A stretch of DNA of 64,000 nucleotides from Actinomycetospora lutea (GCF_028737205.1 NZ_JAQZAL010000015.1:102882-166881); one strand, 5' to 3'; counted from the first letter of the stretch, positions 16,548 through 25,460 are shown. Made by a program: numbers and translations. The notes: generated from the sequence alone by a model not told the origin.

Positions 16548-17248
16548 CCGCCCTCCCGCAGCACGAACCCCACGCCGCGCACGGTGTGCACGAGCCGCGG
16601 CGTGCCGTCGGCCTCCAGCTTGCGCCGCAGGTAGCCGACGAAGACATCGACGACGTTGGTGTCGGTGGCGAAGTCGTAGCCCCAGACCAGCTCGAGCAGC
16701 CGCTCGCGGGTCAGGACGACGTCGGCGTTGCGGGCGAGCACGACGAGCAGCTCGTACTCCCGCTTGGTCAGGTCCACCGACCGCTCGCCCACGTGCACGG
16801 TGCGCCGCGCGAGGTCGATCCGGAGCGGACCGGCCGCGATCACCTCGCCGGACGCGGCGGGTGCCGGCCGGACGCCGCGGCGCAGCAGCGCCCGCAGCCG
16901 CGCGACCAGCTCGGTGAGCGCGAACGGCTTGACCATGTAGTCGTCGGCGCCGGCCTCGAGGCCGACGACGCGGTCGTCGACGGTGTCGCGGGCCGAGAGC
17001 ACGCACACCGGGACGTCGTGGTCCATCGCCCGCAGCGCGGTGACCACCGCGACGCCGTCCATGCCCGGCAGCCCGAGGTCGAGGACCACGGCGTCGGGGA
17101 CGCGCTCGTGCACCGCGCGCAGCGCGCCCGGGCCGTCCTGCGCGGAGCGCACCGCGAAGCCCGACAACCGCAGCCCCCGCTCGAGCGAGGCGCGCACGTC
17201 GGCGTCGTCGTCGACGACCAGCAGGTCGGGCGCGGCCGGGTCGCTCAT
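16544..17248 (-). CDS. prrA: Response regulator PrrA-like (OmpR family)
   Basis: A 234-aa regulator with receiver Asp57 ([12 protein letters not shown]) and Lys107 (MVKPF), then a winged-helix domain. From memory, several stretches match Mycobacterium PrrA almost exactly: [55 protein letters not shown] and DTNVVDVF. This is much stronger than generic OmpR-family similarity. It lies 22 bases after a lipoprotein gene and overlaps prrB, so all three are likely one transcript. Direct CTCTG repeats in front of the lipoprotein gene are candidate autoregulatory sites. Confidence 0.9.
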   Translation of the reverse strand: MSDPAAPDLLVVDDDADVRASLERGLRLSGFAVRSAQDGPGALRAVHERVPDAVVLDLGLPGMDGVAVVTALRAMDHDVPVCVLSARDTVDDRVVGLEAGADDYMVKPFALTELVARLRALLRRGVRPAPAASGEVIAAGPLRIDLARRTVHVGERSVDLTKREYELLVVLARNADVVLTRERLLELVWGYDFATDTNVVDVFVGYLRRKLEADGTPRLVHTVRGVGFVLREGG

Positions 17249-17270
17249 GGCGCGATTGTGCTCGTCCCCG

Positions 17271-17645
17271 TCAGCGGTCCGTGCACGGCTGGGCGGCGCG
17301 CTCGACGCGGGAGCTGACGTCGGCGAGGCGGGAGGCGAGCGCCGGGTCGGGTGGCGTCGCGCGGGCGTCCGGGCCCGGTGTCTGCCGCAGCCGCTCGATC
17401 TGCGCCTGCACCTCGGGCGTCAGGGTCAGCCCGCCGCCACTGCCCCCGCCGGGCCGCAGCCGCGTCGTGCAGGGCGCCTGCCCGCCGACGCCGGTGGGCG
17501 CGGACACGACCGCGGGGGCGGGCGCCGCGGCGGGGGTCCCGGCGGGGGGCCCGGCGGGGGTCGCGGGGGCGCCGGCGCAGCCGCCGAGCACGAGCAGTCC
17601 GGCCAGGACCGGTCCGGCGAGAACCGGCAGGCGGCGGGGGTCCAT
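17271..17645 (-). CDS. Small lipoprotein upstream of prrAB
   Basis: A 124-aa protein with a signal sequence and lipobox LVLGGCAG (lipidated Cys about residue 23), an Ala/Pro/Gly linker, then a short helical domain ([18 protein letters not shown] and [15 protein letters not shown]) with two further Cys residues (QAPCTTR and AQPCTDR) that could form a disulfide. The ATG at 17645 has GGAG eight bases upstream. It would sit on the outer face of the membrane. The place as first gene of the prrA-prrB operon suggests a role in signalling to PrrB, but this is inference. Confidence 0.78.
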   Translation of the reverse strand: MDPRRLPVLAGPVLAGLLVLGGCAGAPATPAGPPAGTPAAAPAPAVVSAPTGVGGQAPCTTRLRPGGGSGGGLTLTPEVQAQIERLRQTPGPDARATPPDPALASRLADVSSRVERAAQPCTDR

Positions 17646-17689
17646 CGATCGATCTCCTCGCGGTCCGGGCGACCGTTCGGGGCGGCCGC

Positions 17690-17741
17690 CTCTGGCGATC
17701 ACTCTGCTGATCGGGGGTGACGCAGCTCTGTGGCGACTCTG
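17690..17741. promoter_or_regulatory. Array of CTCTG repeats before the lipoprotein-prrAB operon
   Basis: CTCTG occurs at 17690, 17702, 17726 and 17737, so spacings are 12, 24 and 11 bases, near whole helical turns. On the other strand the last pair reads CAGAGTCGCCACAGAG. The region also holds the promoter of the divergent methyltransferase gene at 17758. OmpR-type regulators bind such phased repeats. Confidence 0.45.
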
Positions 17742-17757
17742 AGGGAACAGTGAGGCC

Positions 17758-18540
17758 ATGACGGTGGACCGCTACGCCTGGGCCGCGACGGGCTGGGCGA
17801 CCGGCGCCGCGCGGGTGTACGGGCCGCTCGCGACCCAGCTCGTGGGGGCCGCGCCGCACCCGCTGGCCGGTCGGCGCGTGCTCGACGCCGGCGCCGGGAC
17901 GGGCCTGGCGTCGACGGCGCTGCGGGGCGCCGGGGCGCGCCCGGTCGCCGTCGACCGATCGCCGGCGATGCTCGCCCGGGACGCCGCGACCCGCCCACCG
18001 GCCGCCGTCGGGGCCCTGGAGGCGCTGCCCCTGCGGGACGACGCCGTCGACGACTCGGTCGCGGCGTTCGTGCTCAACCACGTCGACGACCCGGCGGCCG
18101 CGCTGCGCGAGCTGGCCCGCGTCACCCGGCCCGGCGGTGCGGTCCTCGCGACGGCGCCCGGCGCCACGACCGCCCACCGCACGGTGCGCGACCGGATCGA
18201 CGCCGTCGCCGCGGACGCCGGCTTCACGCCGCCGGACTGGTACGCCCACCTCACGACCGTGCAGGCGCCGCTGCTCGGCGACGTGCCCGCGATGCGCGGA
18301 GCCGCCCGGGCCGCCGGGCTGGTCGACGTCGCCGTCACCGAGCACGTCGCCGACGTCGGGGTCGAGCGCCCGGAGGACCTGGTGGACTACCGCCTGGGCC
18401 AGGCCCACGTCGCCGGCTGGCTGGCCGGGCTCGCCGAGGGCGAGCGTGACGCGCTGCGGCGCGCGGCGATTGCGGCCGTCGCCCCGGTGATGGAGCCCTA
18501 CCGGCCGCCGGTGATCACGCTCGTGGCTCGCGTGCCCTGA
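17758..18540 (+). CDS. Class I SAM-dependent methyltransferase
   Basis: A 260-aa protein with a Methyltransf_11-type core: motif I RVLDAGAGTGLASTAL (about 40-55), acidic VAVDRSPAMLARD (motif II region), LEALPLRDDAVDDSVAAFVLNHVDDP and ARVTRPGGAVLATAPG. Substrate unknown; the fold is used for ubiquinone-type, lipid and small-molecule methylation. GAGGGAACAGTGAGGCC precedes the ATG. It diverges from the lipoprotein-prrAB operon and ends inside the convergent membrane protein gene (43-base overlap). Confidence 0.85.
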   Translation: MTVDRYAWAATGWATGAARVYGPLATQLVGAAPHPLAGRRVLDAGAGTGLASTALRGAGARPVAVDRSPAMLARDAATRPPAAVGALEALPLRDDAVDDSVAAFVLNHVDDPAAALRELARVTRPGGAVLATAPGATTAHRTVRDRIDAVAADAGFTPPDWYAHLTTVQAPLLGDVPAMRGAARAAGLVDVAVTEHVADVGVERPEDLVDYRLGQAHVAGWLAGLAEGERDALRRAAIAAVAPVMEPYRPPVITLVARVP

Positions 18541-18932
18541 TCCGGGCGGGCGGCCCAGGCGAGCACCGCGGTCACGGCGCAGAACGGCGTCCACACCAGG
18601 CGCTCGCCCGGCGACCGGGAGACCCCGTTCAGCACCGTGCCGACGGCCATGAACGCGGCGAGTCCGCTCAGCGCCGCCCGTCGCACCCGCGGCGGCCCGG
18701 CCCCCGTCGCGACCGCGAGGGCCGACGCCGCGTAGACCGGCGCGGCGACCCCGCTGATCCGCCGCAGCTTCTCGGGGAGCCGGCCGGGGTGCGTGCCGCC
18801 GTACGCGACGCGTCCCCACGGCGCCCCCGACGCCAGGCACGCTTGGAATACACCTTGCGCGGCCAGGAGCGCGCCGGTGGCGCGGGCGGCGTGGTGGGCG
18901 GGGAGTCGGCGCACCCCACCAGTGTCGGTCAC
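18498..18932 (-). CDS. Small four-helix membrane protein, unknown function
   Basis: A 144-aa protein with about four membrane helices (ATGALLAAQGVFQACLASG, APVYAASALAVATG, ALSGLAAFMAVGTVLNGVS, WTPFCAVTAVLAWAA). No family recognised. The GTG start at 18932 overlaps the TGA of the nitronate monooxygenase gene as GTGA, which supports its reality and indicates coupled translation. The 3' 43 bases overlap the convergent methyltransferase gene. Confidence 0.68.
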   Translation of the reverse strand: MTDTGGVRRLPAHHAARATGALLAAQGVFQACLASGAPWGRVAYGGTHPGRLPEKLRRISGVAAPVYAASALAVATGAGPPRVRRAALSGLAAFMAVGTVLNGVSRSPGERLVWTPFCAVTAVLAWAARPDQGTRATSVITGGR

Positions 18933-19993
18933 GTCGGCAAGAGGGCCCGCGCCGAGCGCCACAGCTCCTCGGTGATCACCCGCGCAGACTCCGGGCGCGC
19001 GAGGCGGGCGGCCTGGCCCGCCCACTGGTTGACGGGGTCGACGCCGGACGCCTGCCCGCGACGCCACTGACCCACGAGCGCCCGCTGGACCGGGTAGCGG
19101 GCGGGCGGCGGCGCGTCGTCCGCGGTCCAGGCGCGGACGAACGGGGTCGGCAGCGCCCGTCCGGGCCGTCCCGAGTAGGCGCGGGTGAGGACCGAGCTCT
19201 CTGGTGCGGCGGCCCCCAGGGCCTCCGACCACCCCGCCGCGATCCCGATCTCCGGCGAGCGGAGGTAGGCCGTGCCGACCTGCACCGCGCTCGCCCCGAG
19301 CGTCAGCGCCGCCGCGACCGCGCGCCCGTCGGTGATCCCGCCGGTGGCGACCACGGGCACGGTCAGCGCGTCGGCGAGCTGCGGCACGAGTGCGAGCAGC
19401 CCGACGCCGGTCGACTCGGCGGCCACGGGGTCGAACGTCCCGCGGTGCCCGCCGGCCTCGATGCCCTGGGCGACCACCGCGTCGGCGCCGGCGTCCTGCG
19501 CGGCGAGCGCCTCGTCGAGGGTGGTCGCGCACGCGAACCAGGCGATCCCCGCGGCGTGCATCCGCTCGACGGTGGGCGGGTCGTACAACCCCATGATCGA
19601 GGACATCACCGTCGGCCCCGCCGCGAGCAGCGCGTCGACCTGCTCGGCGAACACCGGCGACGGCCCGGCGGGCTCGCCGGGGGTGCCGTAGCGCTCGAGG
19701 AAGCCGCGCGCGGCGGCCTCCCCGCCGTCCCCAGCCAGCGGCGCGTCGGGGATCCACAGGTTCATCTGGAACGGCCCCGACGAGCCCTCGCGGAACCGCC
19801 GCACCCAGTCCTCGATCTTCGTCGGCCCGTCGAGGACCGCCCCGGTCGCGCCCATGCCGCCGGCCCGCGCGACGGCCACGGCCAGCTCGGGCGGGCAGGC
19901 GCCCGCCATCGGCGCCTGGAGGATCGGGACGTCGAGCCCGTAGCGCTCGCAGAACGCCGCGACCCGCCCGGACACCGCTGACACCGTCGTCAT
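18929..19993 (-). CDS. Nitronate monooxygenase family flavoprotein
   Basis: A 354-aa TIM-barrel protein: PILQAPMAGACPPELAVAVARAGGMGATGA at the N-terminus (as motif region), then DAVVAQGIEAGGHRGTF and VPVVATGGITDGRAVAAALTLGASAVQVGTAYL, the FMN-phosphate binding part. His in GGHRG is the likely catalytic base. Members oxidise propionate-3-nitronate and alkyl nitronates with FMN. The enoyl-ACP reductase FabK is related but less likely. GGGAGGGTGG precedes the ATG. The divergent promoter region contains a GC-rich hairpin at 20013-20031. Confidence 0.88.
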   Translation of the reverse strand: MTTVSAVSGRVAAFCERYGLDVPILQAPMAGACPPELAVAVARAGGMGATGAVLDGPTKIEDWVRRFREGSSGPFQMNLWIPDAPLAGDGGEAAARGFLERYGTPGEPAGPSPVFAEQVDALLAAGPTVMSSIMGLYDPPTVERMHAAGIAWFACATTLDEALAAQDAGADAVVAQGIEAGGHRGTFDPVAAESTGVGLLALVPQLADALTVPVVATGGITDGRAVAAALTLGASAVQVGTAYLRSPEIGIAAGWSEALGAAAPESSVLTRAYSGRPGRALPTPFVRAWTADDAPPPARYPVQRALVGQWRRGQASGVDPVNQWAGQAARLARPESARVITEELWRSARALLPT

Positions 19994-20082
19994 GGCCCCA
20001 CCCTCCCCTGTCCCCGCCCGCCGCGGGCGGGCAGCATGATCCCGCGCGCCGGAGCGCCCGGCCGAGGAGAGGAGTGCGTGCG

Positions 20083-20880
20083 ATGAGCAGCGACGCCGTC
20101 GTGGTGACCCGGGACGACCAGGCGGCCGTGGCGGTCGTGCGGATGAACCGCCCGGACCGGCGCAACGCGCTGACCACCGAGCTCAAGGTGGCGCTGCGCG
20201 ACGCTCTCGAGGAGGTCGCGCAGGACCAGAGCGTGCGCGCCGTCGTCCTCGCGGGCGCCGGTCCCGCGTTCTGCGTCGGGCAGGACCTCGGCGAGCACGC
20301 CGAGACCCTGCGCTCGGGCGACCCGGACGCGATGCGCACGGTGCCCGAGCACTACAACCGCATCACCTCGGCGCTCGCGACCATGCCCAAGCCGGCGATC
20401 GCGGCCATCGGCGGCACCTGCGTCGGCGCCGGCCTCGGGTTCGCGCTGGCCTGCGACCTGCGCCTGGCCGCGGCCGGGGTCCGGTTCGCGACGGCGTTCG
20501 CCGGCATCGGGTTCGGCGGCGACTCCGGGCTCTCCGCGACGCTCGCGCACGCGGTCGGCGCCTCGCGGGCCACCGATCTGCTGATGCTCGGCGACACGTT
20601 CACCGCCGAGTCGGCGCGCGACTGGGGCGTCGTGCGCGAGGTCGTCGCCGCCGAGGAGCTCGACGACAAGGCGCTCGCCCTGGCCCGCAAGCTCGCCTCG
20701 GGGCCGACCGCCGCGTACGCCGAGATCAAAGCCGCGATCGCGCTGGGGACGGTGTCCTCGTTGCCGAGCGTGCTCGAGCACGAGGGCGCGGCGCAGTCGC
20801 GCCTGGCGAAGACCGAGGACCACCGCAACGCGGTCGAGGCGTTCCTCGCCAAGGAGAAGCCGACGTTCGTCGGTCACTGA
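20083..20880 (+). CDS. Enoyl-CoA hydratase/isomerase family protein
   Basis: A 265-aa crotonase-fold protein with the oxyanion-hole loops GPAFCVGQDLGEH (about 64-76) and GGTCVGAGLGFALACDLRLAA (about 109-129), followed by FAGIGFGGDSGLSATLAHAVG. The position of the second catalytic acid is Asp (GGDSG), and the first Glu is not conserved, as in PaaG-type isomerases, so it may isomerise rather than hydrate. It lies 6 kb from the paa operon with its own promoter, so membership in that pathway is possible but not shown. GGAGAGGAG lies before the ATG at 20083; an in-frame ATG at 20074 is less likely. Confidence 0.85.
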   Translation: MSSDAVVVTRDDQAAVAVVRMNRPDRRNALTTELKVALRDALEEVAQDQSVRAVVLAGAGPAFCVGQDLGEHAETLRSGDPDAMRTVPEHYNRITSALATMPKPAIAAIGGTCVGAGLGFALACDLRLAAAGVRFATAFAGIGFGGDSGLSATLAHAVGASRATDLLMLGDTFTAESARDWGVVREVVAAEELDDKALALARKLASGPTAAYAEIKAAIALGTVSSLPSVLEHEGAAQSRLAKTEDHRNAVEAFLAKEKPTFVGH

Positions 20881-20905
20881 GGACTCCACCGGTCGCCGGA
20901 GTCCT
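20880..20905 (+). terminator. Hairpin terminator after the enoyl-CoA hydratase gene
   Basis: AGGACTCC (20880-20887) pairs perfectly with GGAGTCCT (20898-20905) around a ten-base GC-rich loop, starting at the last base of the stop codon, followed by TGTTCTCC. A convincing intrinsic-type structure without a long U tract. Confidence 0.65.
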
Positions 20906-21035
20906 GTTCTCCGGGGCCCGGGCGACTGACAGACGGGTCACGCTCCGAGACCGGATCGAGGTCGGACGTTCACTCCTTCGTGGTGCGGGTGGGCAACGGT
21001 CGCGCTGAGCGATCATCCGTCCGAGAGGGGTCTCC

Positions 21036-21725
21036 GTGAGCGGCACCACCATCGTCCTGGTCCACGGCGCATGGGCCGACGGCTCGTGCTGGAGCTCGGT
21101 GGTGGAGGCACTGCAGGCACGCGGCCACACGGTGATCAGCCCGCAGTTCCCCGAGACCTCGCTGGAGGCCGACGTCGCGCGGCTGCGCCAGGTCCTACGC
21201 CGCCAGGACGGCCCGACCCTCGTCGTCGGCCACTCCTACGGCGGTCAGATCGCCACGGCCCTGGGCGAGGACGCGCCGAACGTCGTCGGCCTCGTCTACA
21301 TCGCCGCCTTCGGCCTGGACGAGGGCGAGTCCATCGGGCAGCTGCTGGCCCAGGGACCCCCGACACCCGCGCTGGGGAACCTCGAGATCGACGACCTCGG
21401 ATACGCCTGGCTGCCCGAGGCCGATTTCGTCGGGCACTTCGCGGCGGACGTGGACCCGGTGAAGGCGCGCGTGATGCACGCCGCGCAGCAGCCCCTCGCG
21501 GCGAGCACGCTCGAGGACGTCATGGGCATCCCGGCCTGGAAGGCGCTCCCGACCTGGTACCTGGTGGCCACGAACGACGAGGCCATCCCGCCGGACGCGG
21601 AGCGCGCGTTCGCCGCCCGGATGGGCGCGACGACCGTCGAGGTCGAGTCCAGCCACGTCCCGATGGTGTCGCACCCCGACGCCGTCGTGGACCTCGTGGA
21701 GACCGCGCTGGCCGAGCTCAGGTGA
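21036..21725 (+). CDS. Alpha/beta hydrolase
   Basis: A 229-aa protein with oxyanion motif LVHGAWADGSCW (about 7-18), nucleophile elbow GHSYGG (about residue 65), a late Asp in TNDEAIPPD and a His in SSHVPMVSHP. This pattern belongs to the small salicylate-esterase-like/EstC group common in actinobacteria. Substrate unknown, probably an ester. The GTG start follows GAGAGGGG. It is free-standing after a terminator and ends 17 bases before the convergent 55-aa membrane gene. Confidence 0.87.
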   Translation: MSGTTIVLVHGAWADGSCWSSVVEALQARGHTVISPQFPETSLEADVARLRQVLRRQDGPTLVVGHSYGGQIATALGEDAPNVVGLVYIAAFGLDEGESIGQLLAQGPPTPALGNLEIDDLGYAWLPEADFVGHFAADVDPVKARVMHAAQQPLAASTLEDVMGIPAWKALPTWYLVATNDEAIPPDAERAFAARMGATTVEVESSHVPMVSHPDAVVDLVETALAELR

Positions 21726-21742
21726 GCCGGGCCGTCGCTCGA

Positions 21743-21910
21743 TCAGCGGAGCGGTGCCCTCCTCCGGTGCCCGATGCCGGCGAGGTGCAGCGCGATGCAG
21801 ATCGCGCCCAGCGTGAGGAGCACCGTCGGGGTGAGCACGCTGATCACGAGGCCGGACACCTCGAAGATCAGCGCGATGAGGAACAGGACCGCTGCGGCGA
21901 TGGCGAGCAT
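21743..21910 (-). CDS. Small 55-aa hydrophobic membrane protein
   Basis: Two membrane helices (LAIAAAVLFLIALIFEVSGLV and LTPTVLLTLGAICIALHLAGI) and a basic C-terminus (HRRRAPLR), so both ends are likely cytosolic. The ATG at 21910 is preceded by AAGGAG ten bases upstream. Such peptides are often stress-induced, but no family is claimed. A perfect hairpin lies 26 bases upstream. Confidence 0.7.
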   Translation of the reverse strand: MLAIAAAVLFLIALIFEVSGLVISVLTPTVLLTLGAICIALHLAGIGHRRRAPLR

Positions 21911-21935
21911 CGTGTCGGATCTCCTTCGGTCAGGG

Positions 21936-21952
21936 GCCCGAAGTATTCGGGC
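21936..21952 (-). promoter_or_regulatory. Perfect hairpin upstream of the 55-aa membrane protein gene
   Basis: GCCCGAA (21936-21942) and TTCGGGC (21946-21952) flank the loop GTA. It sits 26 bases before the start codon, so it could be an operator, an mRNA-stabilising hairpin or the end of the upstream transcript. The remainder of the 190-base gap shows nothing else recognisable. Confidence 0.35.
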
Positions 21953-22100
21953 ACGGACGGGTCCGTCCGGCGACCGTGACGGCAGGCGGTACCCGCGTGC
22001 GGCCGAACGGGCTCCGGCCCGGTCGCGCCGGCGTTCACGGAGGCGGCGGTCGTCTCCCGTCGGACGGTCCGGCGCTGCCTGTCCGAGCGCCTCGCCGCGC

Positions 22101-23600
22101 TCAGGTGAGCCAGCGCAGGAGGTGCGTCCGGGTCTGTTCCTGCCGGAAGTAGGTGAGGTGCCACACGTCGCCGGGGTCGAAGACGAGACGGCGGGCCGCG
22201 GGGACCGGGAAGCCGGTGATCGCGGAGGGCCGTGATGCGGCGGGACGGACCGTGACGGGGTCGCCGACTCCGGTGGTGGGCACGGCGACGTCGTTGGGTC
22301 GCCCGAAGATCGGGTCGATGAGCTCGTCGACACCGTCTTCGTGGTCCGCCTCGATCGCGTAGTAGAGCGGGGCGGTGCCGGAGTACCGGTCGAGGGCGGC
22401 GTAGAGCGCACTGTCGGGGTCCATGGCCCGCAGGCCGGGGAGGTCGTCCGCGGTCCGGGCGGCCAGCGCCTTGACCAGCTCGAGCACGGCCTCGAACACC
22501 GGTGTGGTGGCATGCCAGGGGCCCGGTGGCAGCGCGTCGAGGAGGGTGGTGAAGCCGTCGGCCAGGGTGTTCCAGTTCTCCCGCTCGACGATGGCCGTGC
22601 CGCCGTTCGGGGTGCCCGCGAACACGATCTTGCGGACGGTCACCCTGCCCCGTGCCCGGTGCAGGCCGAGGAACTCTCGCAGCGGGTCCACGAGGACGTC
22701 GAACAGACTCCTGCCGGTCGTCGCGGCGAGCTGCCCGTCGAGGACGCGCGCGACGAGACCGCCGCGGCTGTGGCAGACGATGTCCAGCTCCAGGTGGACG
22801 TCCCGGGGGATCAGCTCGAGGAGAGCCTCCGCGTTCTCCTCGGGTGGGACCGAGGCCGTCGGGTGCTCGAAGGTGATGATCCGCCCCTGGTACTTCCGGT
22901 CGAGGCGCGCCCAGAGCTCCTCGTTGCCGGGGAGATCGGTGTCGAGCAGCCCGCCGAACGCGCTCGCGCTGGTGCTGAAGATGCCGTGGAGGAACAACAA
23001 CGTCGGCCCGGTGGCCGCGGCCAAGGCCCGCCAGTTGGCGTCGGTGAGCGTCACCCCCTGCCGGAGCCCGTGCTTCGGGGGGAACCAGGTCGCCACGGAG
23101 GGGCGGGCCGTCCTCTCCCACTGCTCGAAGGCGTGCGCCGCCGCCCGGCCGACCGCGCCGAGCGGGAATTCCAGCAGCGTCCAGAGCGTGGCCGAGTCGG
23201 CCGCCTCGAAGCGGTCACGGGGGATGCGGATCGACAGGTCGGGCGCACCCGTCGTCCCGGTGCCCGTCACCGGACCGGACTCCGGGAGGTGCCAGTGCAG
23301 GATCCCGGCAGCGTCCCGGGACAGCAGGACCGCCTGCCGGCCGGAGCCACTCGGGGTGGCCACGACGGCCCCGTCCCCGGCCGGCGCCGACGTGGGCCGC
23401 ACGAAGAAGGCGGCGGCCCGTTCCAGGCCCGCGTTGGCGAGGGCCCGGCCCAGGTGGCCGACGTCGTCGCCGTCCGGGGCGGCGGCGGCGTTCCGCGCGA
23501 CCGGTCGGAGCTCGACCTCGCCGGTCAGCCCCGGGACCCGGAGGACGACACGTTCGCCGACGGTGACCGCTTCGTCGCCGCCGCTCAGTGGCACCGTCAT
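22101..23600 (-). CDS. Large alpha/beta-hydrolase (lipase/acyltransferase-like) protein
   Basis: A 499-aa protein. The first 200 residues form an unrecognised domain; then comes TLLFLHGIFSTSASAFGGL (oxyanion region, about 200-218) and the nucleophile elbow CHSRGGLVAR (about residue 278), followed by FAGTPNGGT typical of triacylglycerol-lipase/PGAP1-type hydrolases. Ser-Asp-His chemistry is likely; the substrate is unknown. The ATG at 23600 follows GGGGGGAG. It is 126 bases downstream of the acyl-CoA synthetase gene on the same strand and might be read from the same promoter. A frame open to 23702 is less likely. Confidence 0.75.
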   Translation of the reverse strand: MTVPLSGGDEAVTVGERVVLRVPGLTGEVELRPVARNAAAAPDGDDVGHLGRALANAGLERAAAFFVRPTSAPAGDGAVVATPSGSGRQAVLLSRDAAGILHWHLPESGPVTGTGTTGAPDLSIRIPRDRFEAADSATLWTLLEFPLGAVGRAAAHAFEQWERTARPSVATWFPPKHGLRQGVTLTDANWRALAAATGPTLLFLHGIFSTSASAFGGLLDTDLPGNEELWARLDRKYQGRIITFEHPTASVPPEENAEALLELIPRDVHLELDIVCHSRGGLVARVLDGQLAATTGRSLFDVLVDPLREFLGLHRARGRVTVRKIVFAGTPNGGTAIVERENWNTLADGFTTLLDALPPGPWHATTPVFEAVLELVKALAARTADDLPGLRAMDPDSALYAALDRYSGTAPLYYAIEADHEDGVDELIDPIFGRPNDVAVPTTGVGDPVTVRPAASRPSAITGFPVPAARRLVFDPGDVWHLTYFRQEQTRTHLLRWLT

Positions 23601-23726
23601 CGCCGCGCTCCCCCCTGGCGGACCTGCGGACAGCGTCGCAAGCCGCGGGGCGGCGTGGAAGGCCGCGGCGCCGACCGCAACGCCGTCGAGGCCTTCCCGC
23701 ACGGAGGAGTCGTGCGCTGCCGCGGA

Positions 23727-25304
23727 TCAGGTCAGCTGGGACTCGCGCTCGCTCCAGTACACGGCGCGCAGTTCCCGCTTGAGGATCTTCCCGGCGCCGG
23801 ACTTGGGGAGAGGTTCGACGCGCGTCTCGATGCTGCGCGGGACCTTGTAGCCGGCGATCGTGCGGCGGCAGTGCGCGACGAGCTCCTCGGCGAAGGCGTC
23901 GGCGTCGTCGGGCTGGGAGCGCAGCACGACGACCGCGTGCACCGACTCGCCGAAGCGCTCGTGCGGCACGCCGAACACCGCGACCTCGACCACCGAGGGG
24001 TGCGCGAACAGCGCGTTCTCCACCTCGGCGCTGTACACGTTCTCGCCGCCCGAGACGATCATGTCCTTGGCGCGGTCGACGAGGAACAGGTGCCCGCCGT
24101 CGTCGAGCAGACCCAGGTCCCCGGAGGCGAACCAGCCGTCGCGCAGCGCCGCGGCGGTCTCCTCGGGCTTGTTCCAGTAGCCCGCGGTGACGTTGGCGCC
24201 GCGGATCAGCACCTCGCCGACCGTGCCGGGCGGCAGCGGCGTGCGGTCGGCGGGGTCGACGACGATCACCTCGACGCCCACCGCGGCGCGCCCGCACGAG
24301 CGCGCCTGCGGGGCGTCGAGCAGGTGCTGCTCGCCGGGCAGGAGGGTCACGATCGGCGAGGTCTCGGTCAGCCCGTAGATGTGCAGCATCTCGGCGTCCG
24401 GGAACGCGGTGTGGGTGCGGCGCAGCAGCTCGACGGCGGCGGGCGACGACCCGTGCGAGAGCCAGCGCAGGCTCGACACGGTCCGCGGCCGGACGGCCTG
24501 CTCGGCGGCGAGCGCGTCCATCATCGTCGGGACCACGAGCGTCGCCGTGATGCCGTGGCGCTCGACCAGGTCCAGGACGCCGTCGGGCGTGAAGGCAGGG
24601 CACATCACCTGCATCCCGCCGGCCCAGACGGTGGAGAGCGCGGCGATCGTGCCCGCGGCGTGGAACATCGGCGCGACCACGAGCCAGCGGGTGTCCGCGG
24701 TGAACGGCCAGCAGGCCATGAAGTGGAACGCGTTGGCGACGAGGTTGCCGTGCGTGAGCATCACGCCCTTGGCCGCCCCGGTGGTGCCGCCGGTGTAGAA
24801 GATGCCGGCGAGGTCGTGCTCCGCGGGCTCGCGCAGCGGCGCGGTGGGCTCGGCGTCGGCGAGCAGCCCCTCGTACTCGGTGCTGGTGTCGACCACGCGC
24901 AGGTCCGGGTCGAGGCCGTCGAGCGCGCGGTCGGCGAACAGCACGCGCGCGCCGGCGTCGCGCAGCGCGTAGCTGCGCTCGGCGGCGGTGTGGCGCACGT
25001 TCAGCGGGACGATGACGAGCCCGTGGCTGGGCAGGCCGAGGTAGAGCTCGAGGTAGCGGTGGCAGTTCGCGCCGAGGACGCCGACGCGGTCGCCGGGGCG
25101 CAGCCCCAGCTTCGTGAGCAGCCCGCCGAGGCGCGCGATGCGGTCGGCCAGCTCGGCGTAGCTGACCGTCTGCTCGCCGCAGACCACGGCCGTGCGCCCG
25201 CGGGCGGTGGCGAGCGCGCGACGCAGGGCCGCGCCCATCGTGCGCGTCGCGTTGCCCGCGTCGCCCGCCGGCGCGAGGTCGTGGAGGGTCTCGGGCGTCG
25301 TCAT
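23727..25304 (-). CDS. AMP-dependent acyl-CoA synthetase (FadD-like)
   Basis: A 525-aa ANL-superfamily enzyme: P-loop YTGGTTGAAKGVMLTH (about 174-189), AMP site YGLTETSP, hinge and GDLGLLDDGGHLFLVDRAKDMIVSGGENVY, and C-terminal Lys in SGAGKILKREL. It activates a carboxylic acid as acyl-AMP and transfers it to CoA. It is not PaaK, which is shorter and has a different P-loop. A palindrome resembling the paaA operator lies 55 bases upstream, so it is probably under the same TetR regulator; a phenylacetate-related or medium-chain aryl acid substrate is an inference. GGAG precedes the ATG by seven bases. Confidence 0.9.
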   Translation of the reverse strand: MTTPETLHDLAPAGDAGNATRTMGAALRRALATARGRTAVVCGEQTVSYAELADRIARLGGLLTKLGLRPGDRVGVLGANCHRYLELYLGLPSHGLVIVPLNVRHTAAERSYALRDAGARVLFADRALDGLDPDLRVVDTSTEYEGLLADAEPTAPLREPAEHDLAGIFYTGGTTGAAKGVMLTHGNLVANAFHFMACWPFTADTRWLVVAPMFHAAGTIAALSTVWAGGMQVMCPAFTPDGVLDLVERHGITATLVVPTMMDALAAEQAVRPRTVSSLRWLSHGSSPAAVELLRRTHTAFPDAEMLHIYGLTETSPIVTLLPGEQHLLDAPQARSCGRAAVGVEVIVVDPADRTPLPPGTVGEVLIRGANVTAGYWNKPEETAAALRDGWFASGDLGLLDDGGHLFLVDRAKDMIVSGGENVYSAEVENALFAHPSVVEVAVFGVPHERFGESVHAVVVLRSQPDDADAFAEELVAHCRRTIAGYKVPRSIETRVEPLPKSGAGKILKRELRAVYWSERESQLT

Positions 25305-25358
25305 CGAGCAGCTCCGGGGAACACGCTGCGTGGTGGCGCAGTATCGATAGGTCAGGCT

Positions 25359-25372
25359 CGAACGATCGTTCG
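25359..25372. promoter_or_regulatory. Palindromic operator before the acyl-CoA synthetase gene
   Basis: CGAACGATCGTTCG is a perfect 14-bp palindrome. On the coding strand the wider site reads ACCGAACGATCGTTCGAG, matching 14 of 18 bases of the site in front of paaA (27101-27118). GATACT further toward the gene is a possible -10 box. Confidence 0.65.
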
Positions 25373-25460
25373 GTCGGCTCGACGGTAGCAGTGACCCGCT
25401 CCACCCGGCCAGGGACGAGGATGGTGGGTGCGGGGCCTCGCGCGCCAGGGACCGCGTTCC

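Noticed and set aside
18498..20339. A 613-codon frame fusing the small membrane protein to upstream sequence
   Set aside because: The upstream part is out of frame within the nitronate monooxygenase gene; the GTGA junction at 18932 gives a sensible start.
23727..25304. Assignment of the acyl-CoA synthetase as PaaK (phenylacetate-CoA ligase)
   Set aside because: PaaK enzymes are about 430 residues with a different P-loop; this is a 525-aa FadD-like enzyme with the usual TGGTTG loop.
22341..25388. A 1015-codon open frame on the plus strand opposite the hydrolase and acyl-CoA synthetase genes
   Set aside because: Composition (Arg/Gly/Val/Ala-rich, no family motifs) is that of an antisense shadow in GC-rich DNA; the minus-strand genes have clear catalytic motifs and ribosome sites.
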